From contig JAHLWT010000248.1 in NCBI GenBank assembly GCA_019057775.1, positions 1 to 64,000 on the forward strand: 64,000 nucleotides of DNA, given 5' to 3'. The translations under genes and the position numbers were made by a program. This DNA comes from Promethearchaeota archaeon. Its GTDB lineage: Archaea; Asgardarchaeota; Lokiarchaeia; Sigynarchaeales; SOKP01. Below the pieces are notes generated by a model, which worked only from the letters and a program-made list of their open reading frames with translations, ran no database searches and was not told where the DNA came from. Below, piece after piece: positions 43,704 through 53,946 of this stretch. How positions within the stretch are numbered: position 1 is the stretch's first letter; each line of letters begins with the position of its first letter.

Positions 43704-46700
43704 TTATTTAGGTTTTTTATTGTGTTCAAGTTTGTATGTATAGAAGATAATAGTTCCAGGGATCAAAATAAGCATCCCTAGTGGCATAATTAATAGAAAG
43801 ATGGTTTCTGTTGGAGCTGCAAGATCTTGAATTATAGGATCATCTGGTTCTTCTATTATCTCATATACAACAAACATTTCACTTACCTCTGCTTCCTTCC
43901 CATCTAAGCCTATTGCGTATATATATATTATATGATTTCCCGATACACTTGTAAAAGAGTCAAGAGAATAAAGAATAAAATAATCCATACTGAAGTTGTC
44001 AGAATTTATCAATCCCCCATCAATCCATAACTCATAGTAATCAGGATATTTGGAACAGATTGAAAAATTCAGATAATTATTGGTTGAATTCAACAGATAG
44101 TCACCTAGAGCATGAATAGTAATTAAAGTGCTTGAAGTGGAATATACAGAAAACGTGGTTTCATAGCGGGCTACTTTACCATCAATACTTTTCGCCTTAA
44201 TGATAACAAGATGATCTCCAACTGAATATCCATCAGAGCTGATTAGAACAATATCATCAATGCTATAATTATCCCTGTCGACTAAAAGATTATCAATTGT
44301 AAGGTTATATATTCCGGGATATTCAGAATTGATACTAAAATTAATAAAATTACCTACTGTCATAAATTCATAACTAGGTATTTTATTTACAGTTATTACG
44401 GTGGTTGAATTGGAATACACATTAAATTCGCCTGAAGCCATACCGACTTTGTCATCCTCTCCTATTGCCCAAATTAATAGAGAATGTACCCCCACTTCAT
44501 ATCCACCAATGGAGAAAAAATAATATAATCCACTCACATAATCATCCTCATACACCTTTTTACCGTCAATAAAGATCGTATAATAGTCGGGATAAAGTGA
44601 AGTAATATTGAATTGTACGAAATGCCCATTAGTCTGAAATTCATAATCCAAAAGTTCTCCTATACCTATAATTGTACTTGAAAGTGAGTAGACCGTAAAA
44701 CTCGTTATACAATGAGCTTCTTTTCCATCGGTAGAATTCACTCTTATAGAAATATTATGTTCTCCGATAAGATAACCATCAATCGAAAAGATAAATTCTT
44801 GCCCGCTATGGTTATACGTATCAGAGTAAAGTAAGATTTGATTAATGTAGAATTCATAAATGTCTGGAAAAGAAGTATTAATGAAGAATCTAATTATGTT
44901 TCCCGATGTTTTAAATTCATAATTATCGAGAACACGAATTTCGATTTCGATAAAAGAGTTACTAAAGATAGAAAATTGGACATTCAAAGAAGTTTCTTTT
45001 TTATCAGTACTATTAGCCCAGAGGTTTAATGTGTGAAGCCCAGAGCCAAACCCATCTAAAAGGCATAGTATGATTTCTTCGCTTATATAAGGACCTTCTT
45101 CAATTAAGATCCCATCGACTTCTACGATATACCATTCTGGAAAGTCCGAACTGATACTGAAATTGGCATAATTGCCGGTAGAATTATAAAGAAAATTATC
45201 TATGGAATACAAAGTTATAATTGTCTCTGAAGTGGAATAAACCGTAAACACAGCACTTGCATGTCCTTCTTTCCCATCCAACCCTCGTGCTTCTATATAA
45301 ACATTATGGTCACCAACATCATATATGTCAATAGAAATACTAAATAATTGGTTATCGGTAAACCCTCCTGAACTTACTTCATTTCCATCAATAGTAAAAT
45401 TATACCAATCAGGATAGTCAGAACTTAATATAAACCGAATAAGGTTTCCAGTGGTCATGAATTCGTAGTTATCTAACGAAAGAATTTGAACCATAGTCTC
45501 AGAAGTAGAAAACACATAGAAACTAGATGTTGTCTCCGCAACAGTACCTTCAATTGTGGTTGTGTTAATATATATGATATGCTCGCCTATTTCATCAGTA
45601 AACTCATCAAGAGAATATACAAATGTAGTAACTCCTGTAGTAAATGTGCTAGTGTCGATAAGTGTTCCGTTTATTCGTAGCTCATAATCTCCGCCATAAG
45701 TAGAATTAATAACAAAAGTTAAATTGTTCCCTGTTGATAAAAAAATGCAGTCTAAAAGCGATATGATTTCAATTGAAGTAGTTGAATATTTTAAATCGTT
45801 TTCGATCATATCTGAAACCCAATATAATATCTCCGGATCAAGTCTTCTCTTTTCAGTTGTTTGAAAATAATCGTAATTTTCTTTTGAATACATGCCTCCA
45901 ATTAATTCATAAATCAAATCGTAGTTAAGGGATATATTATTTGCTAACAGTTTAGCTATTTTATAGGAATAGTATACACTTCTTATATTGGAATAATTTA
46001 TATTATCTTGTATAAAATTCTTTATTTTTACCGTGTTTAAATCAAATTGCCCTACTGAACGTAAAATATAGGCTGCATAATAAGTATTTTCTATCCAAAT
46101 TTCTGGACGCGAATATCCGGGATCAAAATACAAATGATTCCCATCATCAACAATTTCATTTTGGATATACGTGCTTAACGCATTCACATCAAAGGAAAGA
46201 GAAGATATGTTTCCATACCCTAAATATTCCGTAAGAAGCTCAAGTACCTTTATAGCATAATAAGAATAATCTATGAATATTTTTTCATTCTGATATGGTA
46301 TAGATCCTTTTGTAAAGGTTAAAAACGGCAAAAATCCGCCATAATTACTGTATCCTGCTTCAAGGTATTGAGAATCAATAATACTTGAAATGAAAATATC
46401 AAGGTCGTGAGCAATCTCAAACTCATCAAGTTTCGATATCATATTTAAAGTATTTAAAGCCATAAACGTACTTTCATGAGACATCAGAATTTTTTCTGCT
46501 TCTTGAACATATTGCTGATTTCCTGAGAGATAGTATTCAATAGGGAAAGATCGATATCCTAAATAACTCTCATCAAATACCAACCCAGCCACAAACCCTT
46601 CACAATCAACGATTGATTTATACAGGCATGATTGTTCAATAACCGAATATAAGTATTGAAAATCTAGATCTGGTAATCTATTATTAATATCGAAAGAGTT

Positions 46701-47987
46701 AATGAGACTATAAAGTAAATTAATTGAAGTATAGTCTTGAGAGAGAAGCGAAAATCCACCATACGTGAAAAACAAGGACATACTACTAGCAATTGTATCT
46801 TTTTCTAAGGCTGTCAATTGAGAAAGTCCTCCTGCTTCCGATATACTTCTTATTACTTGGAATGTATCTATTAATTCAGAATACGTATATTCTGTAGAAT
46901 AATTCCAAATCCCTTTATAATTACGGTTTGTTAGAATAAAGTTAATAACCCCGGTTCTATCAATTGTGGTATAGCTAGTTAAATCTGAAAGAATCAATCC
47001 TAAAGACGTTCCAACTATGTTTCCATAATTTTGTTTTAGTAAGAAATAGGCCATCTGAAAACTATCGCTTCCCGAGTCATACAACCCCTCAAGATATTGA
47101 TGAAAGTTATTTATATGTATACTATTAATAGCATTAAAGACCTCAAGTGATGCAATACTGTAATAACTTGAGAGCAAATTAGGTTCAAAAATCGCAACTG
47201 TATCGAGCCCTAGATCCTTATCGTTCAGAAAGCCACCAAAATACCAGAAGAAAGGGTCCCATTCCTGTAAATCCATAATAAATTGAATTAATTCATTTTT
47301 TTCAGTTTGGTATCCATTCCAGTTAGGCATAAGCAAATCTAATGTCTTAATTGCGAAATATGTGTTATCCATAGTCGATAATTTGAAATGGTCAGGAAGA
47401 ATAAAATTATAAGGCTGCCCAATGAATCCGCTGGTGCTTGGATTATAACAGCTCCAAAGAAAATTAATAGCATATTGAGTATTGATTAAATCTAACCTCC
47501 CTAAGATTGAAAGAGAGAGAATAGCATAACAATAGTCTTCCAATACTGAGGTTAATGGGTAGAATGTCTTAGAAATGTTGATATCCAAATATCTCCTTGA
47601 ATAATCGTCCATAAATCTGTTAGAGCTTGCATCATAATGACTCATGATGAAATTTACTAATTTAGTTTGGTTGATCGTTGATATTTTTCCTATAGCATTT
47701 AAAATATATAAGGCGTAGTAACTAGCTTGTAGAGATGGGCTATATTTTTGAGGGAAGTATCCATATGTGCTGTAGTTAATTATTTTTGCATCCAGAATTT
47801 CATCAATCGAATTATAATTATTTCCAACTGGAATCATCGGATTATTTTTAATAGGGATAGAAGTGTTCTCTTTAGTTAATTTTTCATCGATACTAAAATT
47901 GAGAGAAGGAATAGAAAAAAACAATATTAAATTTACACTAATGAAAAGTCCCAAAAGACACAAAGTACGTCGATTTCTAGAAACCAT
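43704..47987 (-). CDS. Giant surface protein: alpha-toroid repeats plus seven Ig-like repeats
   Basis: About 1427 residues when begun at ATG 47987, which gives a normal signal peptide (VSRNRRTLCLLGLFISVNLI). An ATG at 48038 adds 17 residues. A TATA-like box at 48005-48017 would place the transcript start near 47987, favouring the shorter leaderless form. About 60-740 are prenyltransferase/cyclase-type helical repeats (YYALYILNAIGKISTINQTK). Seven repeats of about 90 residues follow, each starting like DNYEFMTTGNLIRFILSS and ending EGHASAVFTVYSTSET. One membrane helix and a basic tail end the protein. Paralogue of the 978-residue protein at 22851, with the Ig-like array expanded. A surface adhesin or receptor is likely. 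Confidence 0.78.
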   Translation of the reverse strand: MVSRNRRTLCLLGLFISVNLILFFSIPSLNFSIDEKLTKENTSIPIKNNPMIPVGNNYNSIDEILDAKIINYSTYGYFPQKYSPSLQASYYALYILNAIGKISTINQTKLVNFIMSHYDASSNRFMDDYSRRYLDINISKTFYPLTSVLEDYCYAILSLSILGRLDLINTQYAINFLWSCYNPSTSGFIGQPYNFILPDHFKLSTMDNTYFAIKTLDLLMPNWNGYQTEKNELIQFIMDLQEWDPFFWYFGGFLNDKDLGLDTVAIFEPNLLSSYYSIASLEVFNAINSIHINNFHQYLEGLYDSGSDSFQMAYFLLKQNYGNIVGTSLGLILSDLTSYTTIDRTGVINFILTNRNYKGIWNYSTEYTYSELIDTFQVIRSISEAGGLSQLTALEKDTIASSMSLFFTYGGFSLLSQDYTSINLLYSLINSFDINNRLPDLDFQYLYSVIEQSCLYKSIVDCEGFVAGLVFDESYLGYRSFPIEYYLSGNQQYVQEAEKILMSHESTFMALNTLNMISKLDEFEIAHDLDIFISSIIDSQYLEAGYSNYGGFLPFLTFTKGSIPYQNEKIFIDYSYYAIKVLELLTEYLGYGNISSLSFDVNALSTYIQNEIVDDGNHLYFDPGYSRPEIWIENTYYAAYILRSVGQFDLNTVKIKNFIQDNINYSNIRSVYYSYKIAKLLANNISLNYDLIYELIGGMYSKENYDYFQTTEKRRLDPEILYWVSDMIENDLKYSTTSIEIISLLDCIFLSTGNNLTFVINSTYGGDYELRINGTLIDTSTFTTGVTTFVYSLDEFTDEIGEHIIYINTTTIEGTVAETTSSFYVFSTSETMVQILSLDNYEFMTTGNLIRFILSSDYPDWYNFTIDGNEVSSGGFTDNQLFSISIDIYDVGDHNVYIEARGLDGKEGHASAVFTVYSTSETIITLYSIDNFLYNSTGNYANFSISSDFPEWYIVEVDGILIEEGPYISEEIILCLLDGFGSGLHTLNLWANSTDKKETSLNVQFSIFSNSFIEIEIRVLDNYEFKTSGNIIRFFINTSFPDIYEFYINQILLYSDTYNHSGQEFIFSIDGYLIGEHNISIRVNSTDGKEAHCITSFTVYSLSSTIIGIGELLDYEFQTNGHFVQFNITSLYPDYYTIFIDGKKVYEDDYVSGLYYFFSIGGYEVGVHSLLIWAIGEDDKVGMASGEFNVYSNSTTVITVNKIPSYEFMTVGNFINFSINSEYPGIYNLTIDNLLVDRDNYSIDDIVLISSDGYSVGDHLVIIKAKSIDGKVARYETTFSVYSTSSTLITIHALGDYLLNSTNNYLNFSICSKYPDYYELWIDGGLINSDNFSMDYFILYSLDSFTSVSGNHIIYIYAIGLDGKEAEVSEMFVVYEIIEEPDDPIIQDLAAPTETIFLLIMPLGMLILIPGTIIFYTYKLEHNKKPK

Positions 47988-48004
47988 CGAAACAAGTAAT
48001 AGCG

Positions 48005-48017
48005 AAAATATATAAAG
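48005..48017 (-). promoter_or_regulatory. TATA box of the giant surface protein gene
   Basis: Minus strand CTTTATATATTTT. Its centre is about 24 nt before the ATG at 47987, the distance expected between a TATA box and the start of an archaeal leaderless transcript. Confidence 0.45.
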
Positions 48018-48082
48018 AAAAAGTTGAAATTTATCCAAAAGGATATTATTAAAAAGCTCAGGAAAAGTGAGAAAAGATTAAT

Positions 48083-48337
48083 TTATTTTCGGATACTTAC
48101 TCTTTTCTCTGTGGAAATCTTTGGTGCCTTAGCTTTCAATTTCCTTATTTTTCCTCCTAATTTATTAATTCTTGATGTTATTCTTTTCCTAGATGTCTCT
48201 AGATATGCTTCATTACTAACCCTATCTTGAAACTCAACTAATTCATCAGCTAATTTCGCAAAAGATTCAATTAAAACTAAATCTAAATCTTTTAATTTAC
48301 CCACTAAATCATTGATTAATTTTCCTTTTTCTACCAT
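48083..48337 (-). CDS. Small basic coiled-coil protein
   Basis: An 84-residue protein: an acidic helix first (VGKLKDLDLVLIESFAKLAD), then a strongly basic end (SRKRITSRINKLGGKIRKLK). No membrane segment or cysteine. It lies just upstream of the giant surface protein gene on the same strand, but that gene has its own TATA box. Function unknown. Confidence 0.5.
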   Translation of the reverse strand: MVEKGKLINDLVGKLKDLDLVLIESFAKLADELVEFQDRVSNEAYLETSRKRITSRINKLGGKIRKLKAKAPKISTEKRVSIRK

Positions 48338-48652
48338 CTTTTATTCAATTCTTTAAATTTGTAATCTAATATAAAGATATTAATAAATAAGAACCTATCG
48401 TTCGATTTGATAACTAACAAGATGTTTAAAAAATTTTTATATTAAAGAACTACATGAGATTTATATAGGTTTGCATTTACAGTCGCAATTACTTGAAAAT
48501 CATAAGTTCAATATTTCTCCACTCTTTTGATTTAAATCTTAACGTTACTTATAGTAAATTAACCCTCATCATAATCCAATTAGTAAGTTAATAACTATAT
48601 TTATATATTAAATGTAGCATTGAAAGAATAAGGCTAAGGCTAAGGTTATCGT
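48338..48652. other. 315-bp divergent intergenic region
   Basis: No gene seen. Carries the TATA-like box of the nuclease-helicase gene (48596-48610) and an AAGGCT triplication (AAGGCTAAGGCTAAGG) just before its ATG. No hairpin or dispersed repeat noticed. Confidence 0.4.
48596..48610 (+). promoter_or_regulatory. TATA box of the nuclease-helicase gene
   Basis: CTATATTTATATATT, ending 42 nt before the ATG at 48653, so a leader of roughly 15-25 nt is expected. Confidence 0.45.
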
Positions 48653-51600
48653 ATGATAAAAAAGCAACGCAAAAATAATTTTAATAAGACTCTATTGCTT
48701 AGTTCTGTCATCACCAAATGTGATAGACGGCTATTTCTTGAACTCGGCAAAAAAAAACCGGAGCTCTGGTTAGATCCTGTTCGAAAAACTATAGATCCGA
48801 AAAGGAAACCGCTTACTTCTGAATTATTAAAGGAGTTGGGAAAAGTATATGAACAAGAAGCTTACTCCCGATTAAAGAAATTACCTAATGTGAAATATCG
48901 AGAAATTAATGGCAAGGTTGACAAACTTAAGCTGGGGTCCAGTGAATTTTCTCAATTATTTAAGTATCTCACAGAACATGCAGGAGAGGACATCTTCTTA
49001 TTAGAATTTGAATATACTATTCCAAAGTCGTTTTTTGAAAATTTTTTTCCCGATAAAAAAGAGGGAGACGAAATTCCGGTTAATTATGGAAAACAACGAC
49101 CAGATATTATTATCATCGGAAATACTATAAATGCAATTATTTCCAAAAATATAGAGCTATTAGCTAATGGAGATTTCAGAGAAGTACCACAAGATGAGGC
49201 AGATAATCGATTTGGAATAAGCATATTTGATATCAAAAAAACCCAAGAAGAGAGAATAGGAAAAAAACATTTTGTCGAGGTTTTTTATTATATGTGGACC
49301 TTGGCTCACTATTTGAAGATCAGTAATCTAGATACTAAATTTTATGTTAGGGCTAATTTCAATGGAATTTTTCCGGAACATGAACTAGTTACATTAGATT
49401 CGGTTAAAAATCTGCATGATATTCTGACTAAAAGTTTAGTAACATCCATAAATTGGGAAGAATCAAGACGGATTTTTTTCCGGCTTACAAGAAAAATAAG
49501 AAACTTATGGGATAAGAGCCCTTGTGCTATAGAATCTATTCCTTTAAATATCCATCAAGGGTGCGGTTATTGCCAATATATTGAAGATTGTAAAACCACG
49601 TTAGGGTGTACTGATCATAGTAATCCTTCTGAGTGGGATTTACGCTTAATTCCTTTTACTTCCCAATCCATAGCAGAGCAGCTGATAAATGAATTTGGAT
49701 TTATCACAATTGATGATGTAGTTAAAAAAATCGATAATATAATTGTAGGAAGCATACCAAAGCCGCTCTATTCTGAATTACCGCTTCTAAAATTGAAAGC
49801 CCAAGCACTAGCTGAGAATCAATTAAAATACCCCGGATATGATCAAACCCATTCGTTTGCAATTCCCCAATTCTCACCAATTGCCTTAACATTCGGAGTG
49901 GAATATGATACCAATAATGAAAAAGTCTTTGTTGGAGGTATATATTACAAAATATTTATTTTTCCAGGAGTAAGGTATTATACAAAAATTAGTACTTGGT
50001 GGAAAATATGGAGAGAGGCATTGAAAGTTGATACATCTCCTAGTGATATTTGTACTGAATTAAATACCCACCTTTTACAAGAAATTCCTTTAGAAATTGT
50101 AACCAGGGTATTGAACTATTTAAAGAAGTTGGATGGCATTTCCATCTTGTTAAAAGGTGAAGAAAACCGACCTGGAACTGAAGTTGTCTATAGATTTTCA
50201 GAAGTAAATAACGATTTATCAAAAAATAGTGAAGCTATGATAGCAAAGCACATGATTTCACAGCTTTATATTCTTCTCGATTTATCAACAATACTTGAAG
50301 ATTATGTGTATAATGAAAGTGATGATGGTAAATTGATGTATAAACCAGATACCAGCTTGTTTTATTGGGGGCAAAATCAACTACGTCATTTTGAAGAAAT
50401 GATCGAAAGAAATTTAGGGTTTATTGTTGATGATGATGAGATACGGGATTATTATGAAAGATTTCTCCTATATTTCGCGCCGTCAGATACTGAAGTGGCA
50501 AACCCTTACCAGCATAAAAAAATATTTGATGTCCAAAAATTTGCAGAATCGTTTGTCGGTGTCCCTAATATTATTAATTATACATGGCATAGTATTGCCG
50601 AGAAGTTATTTTCTTATAAATTCAGTAAAAAATTCTGGATTCCTCACTTCAATTTCTTAGATTTGAATAATTGGCTTAGGTCTCTATCAGATAAAATAAC
50701 GCCTAAAAAAAAAAGAGAAATACAATCTGAAATACAAGGGCAACAGCTAATAAAGCTCAATATGATTGATCAAATACGATCTTATTTTCAACGTAAGGCT
50801 AGTACGTCAATTTCTAAAAATGCACGTCCAATGAATAGGTCAAAATATCGGAGCGTTATCCTCCCTTCAGAATATCATGCCATTGCGCATGTCTGGTATA
50901 TTTTCTCTATGAGAACGAGTACAATGCAGCAACAAGAAGCAGAATTTTACCGAACGATGTTTCCTGATTATAGTATTGGAAAAATGATGGCTGCCAGAGT
51001 CGATAATATTAGACTAGTAGATCACAAGGAAAATAAGATATACTATAAATTTAGTATCAAAGGCCTTTCAAGTAATATGAAGCTCAAAGAAGGAGAAAGA
51101 GTGCTATTAATTCCTCATAAAAAAAGGGACTTAAACCCTAATTTTGAGATGTACAAGTGGAGTGTTATTATTAAGTCAATTATCTGGAATTCTGATATTA
51201 ATGGAAATGAGATTATAACTGAGGATACGAAAAATGATGTTTTTTCTTTATGCAAAAATGAAGGTATCCCCGCCCCAAAGGAATGGTTTATATATCCAGT
51301 GAAATTTGATCCGTGGTCTACTAAATTATATAAAGCAACAAAGAGAGGACTCTTTCAGCGAGAAAATTTCGGAATGTCATGGCTAGGACATAGACTTTCT
51401 TATATCTGGAATATTAGAACCAATCCCGAACTTTTTTGGCCTTCAGAATGGAATTTCACCACCCCTTCGATTTATCTCTATGCTCCGGAATTATTAGTTA
51501 ATATTAAAAGCTCTGCCTTAGTTCACGAATTACTTACTCCAATCTATCCTAAACCTGATATCTCTCAAGTGGAAGCTATAACAAATTCCCTTCAAAACAC

Positions 51601-53128
51601 GATATCAGCAATTCTTGGTCCACCCGGCACAGGTAAATCCCAAACTATTGCTGCGTTGCTTGATGAGTATCTATGTAGACGTAAAAATATTAAAACAAGA
51701 ATTTTAATTACTTCTTTTTCTTATGCGGCACTTAGAGTAGTGATTGAAAAAATAAGGGAAAGTAGGGACAAAGATGGTAATCATACTCTTTCCTCTCAGA
51801 CTCAGATAGTTTTCTTACGATCAGAAAGTAAAGGTCCAATAGAATTAAAATCGGGGTACCGAAACGTTGATGACCTTGTACGAAGACAAGGAGGCTCGTG
51901 GAGATGGAATAATCAGACTCATATTATTACAAATACCCAACATTTAGAGGAGCAATTAGAAGATACATGCATACTATTTGCCAACGCACATCAATTATTC
52001 CGCTTAACAGAAAGGGTAGACGATGATTTTACATTCGATCTTATATGTGTTGATGAAGCTAGCCAAATGCCTGTTGATCATTTCATGTCAAGTCTTCAAT
52101 TCATTCATAAACCTTCATTAAAAATACTACTGCCTGAAGGATTTGAAACTCCACGTTCGAAAATTACAGACTTAGCTAAAATTGAACATTTGTCTTTAGA
52201 TCAGGAGAATAATATCGACGCCCTTACTAAAGTTGTTATTGTTGGGGACCATAATCAATTACCACCTGTACGGACCATTTCTCCACCAAAAAACCTTGAG
52301 CCCGTATTGAGCAGTTTATTTACTTATTATGTTGATGGCCACCAGATACCAAGTAAGCAGCTTAAAATTAATTACAGATCTCATAAAGATATTGTCGAAT
52401 TTACGTCCTCTTTGGGTTTTTACAAGGGATTAGAAGCACATGAAAGTAACGCAAATCAGCTTTTAGATGGTGATATAAATAACGTAAAAGAAACGTGGTT
52501 AAAGATTGTACTATCTCCTAACAGAGTAATATGTTCAATTACACACAAAAGTAAGTTTGAAATTGGAATCAGTATGCTGGAAGCGTACTTAGTAAAGAAG
52601 ATAATCTTAGGGTATTATAAAATGATAAACCCTAAAGATAAGGTTGAGGAGACAGAGTTTTGGACAAAGAAAGTGGGAGTTGTCGCCCCTCATAACGCCC
52701 AAGGAACTACCATAATCAAAAGTTTATATCAAGAATTAAAATTGATCACCCATCTTAAAAAAGAGATTTTAATGGATTATTTAAAGAATTCAGTATATTC
52801 AGTGGAAAAGTTTCAAGGCTCTGATCGGGATTTGATCGTCACCTCAATAGGTCTTTCAGATGTAGATAAAATTAGTGATGAGGCTGATTTCATCTTTAAT
52901 ATTAATCGGTTTAATGTCCTGACTTCACGGGCAAAACATAAGTTAATATTTATTGCCAGTAAAGAGATTCTTAACTATATCCCTGATGATAGGAAAATTA
53001 TTGAGAGTTCCTCAAAATTTGGTTTATACGTTAATAAATTCTGTAATAAGCGCCTTAATCTTAAAATAATAAATGAGGAAGATGAAAAGAAAAAATCTCA
53101 AAAGATTAAATTCAGATTTAAACAATAA
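48653..53128 (+). CDS. Fused PD-(D/E)XK (Cas4/TM0106-like) nuclease and UPF1/Dna2-type helicase
   Basis: A 1491-residue protein. N-terminal third: SVITKCDRRLFLEL (first Cys), RPDIIIIG and GISIFDIKKTQ (nuclease Asp and D-x-K), then GCGYCQYIEDCK (about 303-314), together the Cas4/AddB-type iron-sulfur nuclease layout. Helicase motifs in the last third: GPPGTGKSQT (Walker A), CVDEASQMP (Walker B), VGDHNQLPPV, NYRSHKDI, VAPHNAQGT, VEKFQGSDRDLI and NVLTSRAKHKL, superfamily 1B. The order matches Dna2 and bacterial TM0106-helicase fusions. The middle 500 residues are unknown. It may process DNA ends in repair or act in defence. Alone on its transcript, or with the JAMM gene 108 nt downstream. Confidence 0.85.
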   Translation: MIKKQRKNNFNKTLLLSSVITKCDRRLFLELGKKKPELWLDPVRKTIDPKRKPLTSELLKELGKVYEQEAYSRLKKLPNVKYREINGKVDKLKLGSSEFSQLFKYLTEHAGEDIFLLEFEYTIPKSFFENFFPDKKEGDEIPVNYGKQRPDIIIIGNTINAIISKNIELLANGDFREVPQDEADNRFGISIFDIKKTQEERIGKKHFVEVFYYMWTLAHYLKISNLDTKFYVRANFNGIFPEHELVTLDSVKNLHDILTKSLVTSINWEESRRIFFRLTRKIRNLWDKSPCAIESIPLNIHQGCGYCQYIEDCKTTLGCTDHSNPSEWDLRLIPFTSQSIAEQLINEFGFITIDDVVKKIDNIIVGSIPKPLYSELPLLKLKAQALAENQLKYPGYDQTHSFAIPQFSPIALTFGVEYDTNNEKVFVGGIYYKIFIFPGVRYYTKISTWWKIWREALKVDTSPSDICTELNTHLLQEIPLEIVTRVLNYLKKLDGISILLKGEENRPGTEVVYRFSEVNNDLSKNSEAMIAKHMISQLYILLDLSTILEDYVYNESDDGKLMYKPDTSLFYWGQNQLRHFEEMIERNLGFIVDDDEIRDYYERFLLYFAPSDTEVANPYQHKKIFDVQKFAESFVGVPNIINYTWHSIAEKLFSYKFSKKFWIPHFNFLDLNNWLRSLSDKITPKKKREIQSEIQGQQLIKLNMIDQIRSYFQRKASTSISKNARPMNRSKYRSVILPSEYHAIAHVWYIFSMRTSTMQQQEAEFYRTMFPDYSIGKMMAARVDNIRLVDHKENKIYYKFSIKGLSSNMKLKEGERVLLIPHKKRDLNPNFEMYKWSVIIKSIIWNSDINGNEIITEDTKNDVFSLCKNEGIPAPKEWFIYPVKFDPWSTKLYKATKRGLFQRENFGMSWLGHRLSYIWNIRTNPELFWPSEWNFTTPSIYLYAPELLVNIKSSALVHELLTPIYPKPDISQVEAITNSLQNTISAILGPPGTGKSQTIAALLDEYLCRRKNIKTRILITSFSYAALRVVIEKIRESRDKDGNHTLSSQTQIVFLRSESKGPIELKSGYRNVDDLVRRQGGSWRWNNQTHIITNTQHLEEQLEDTCILFANAHQLFRLTERVDDDFTFDLICVDEASQMPVDHFMSSLQFIHKPSLKILLPEGFETPRSKITDLAKIEHLSLDQENNIDALTKVVIVGDHNQLPPVRTISPPKNLEPVLSSLFTYYVDGHQIPSKQLKINYRSHKDIVEFTSSLGFYKGLEAHESNANQLLDGDINNVKETWLKIVLSPNRVICSITHKSKFEIGISMLEAYLVKKIILGYYKMINPKDKVEETEFWTKKVGVVAPHNAQGTTIIKSLYQELKLITHLKKEILMDYLKNSVYSVEKFQGSDRDLIVTSIGLSDVDKISDEADFIFNINRFNVLTSRAKHKLIFIASKEILNYIPDDRKIIESSSKFGLYVNKFCNKRLNLKIINEEDEKKKSQKIKFRFKQ

Positions 53129-53236
53129 ATAAGGTTAGAATTAGTTTGAAAAATGTAGAAGATTTCCAATCAGAACTATTGATTGATTTTAGAAAATTAT
53201 TTTATGATGTAACTTTTTTTTATATTGAGGATACTA

Positions 53237-53902
53237 ATGGATATTATCGAGGACCAATATCAAAAAGTAATTGAGGCTTTTCCAAATACGATTCTTGTAA
53301 ATAATTTTATTTCCCATCTTAAAATTCCATTAATGAATGAAGTTTTTTTAGATATTGATTATTCTAAATATCCCAAAAGACCTAAAGTAAAATTGACAAA
53401 AGCCGATGGACAAATATATAAAAAAGTAGATAGGATGATCTCATCTTTAATGAGTTGGAAAAAGAAAAATACCATCTCTATCGTAGAACTGATTACTGAA
53501 ATTTTAGCATTTATTGAGGGTATGCGATCAAATACAATAACAATAAATAAAGATTTAATTAATGGTATATTAGCTTTGTGTCGAGAACATCATCCAAGAG
53601 AAATTCTAGGCCTCCTAAGGGTTGATAAAGGTATAGTTACTGAATTTATTTTACCACCCGGAGCAGTAACATCTAATAAGTCAGGAGTATATTATCCTAG
53701 AAGAATACCGTCGGACCGCTCACTTGAAGGAACCGTCCATTCTCATCCTAATGGAAATCCCAACCCCTCCCCAACTGATTTAAAGAGTATTTTTATGAAA
53801 GGAAGGTTTCACATCATTGTTGCTTATCCTTATGTTGATTTAAACAGCGCTAAATGTTTCGATCAAAAAGGAAAAATAATTAAACTTCAGATTATAGATT
53901 GA
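53237..53902 (+). CDS. JAMM/MPN metalloprotease with N-terminal extension
   Basis: A 221-residue protein from ATG 53237, which has GAGG 6 nt before it; an upstream TTG (53225) is less likely. Residues about 100-221 are an MPN domain with all JAMM residues: the Glu in PREILGLL, then HSHPNGNPNPSPTD (H-x-H-x7-S-x2-D). Such archaeal enzymes remove ubiquitin-like modifiers or cleave peptides at zinc. The first 95 residues, helical and basic, are not part of the known domain. No ubiquitin-like, E1 or E2 gene is next to it, so the substrate is open. Confidence 0.82.
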   Translation: MDIIEDQYQKVIEAFPNTILVNNFISHLKIPLMNEVFLDIDYSKYPKRPKVKLTKADGQIYKKVDRMISSLMSWKKKNTISIVELITEILAFIEGMRSNTITINKDLINGILALCREHHPREILGLLRVDKGIVTEFILPPGAVTSNKSGVYYPRRIPSDRSLEGTVHSHPNGNPNPSPTDLKSIFMKGRFHIIVAYPYVDLNSAKCFDQKGKIIKLQIID

Positions 53903-53946
53903 TTCAATATTAATATCTTTATATTTAATTAATTGAGCTTCCAAAA

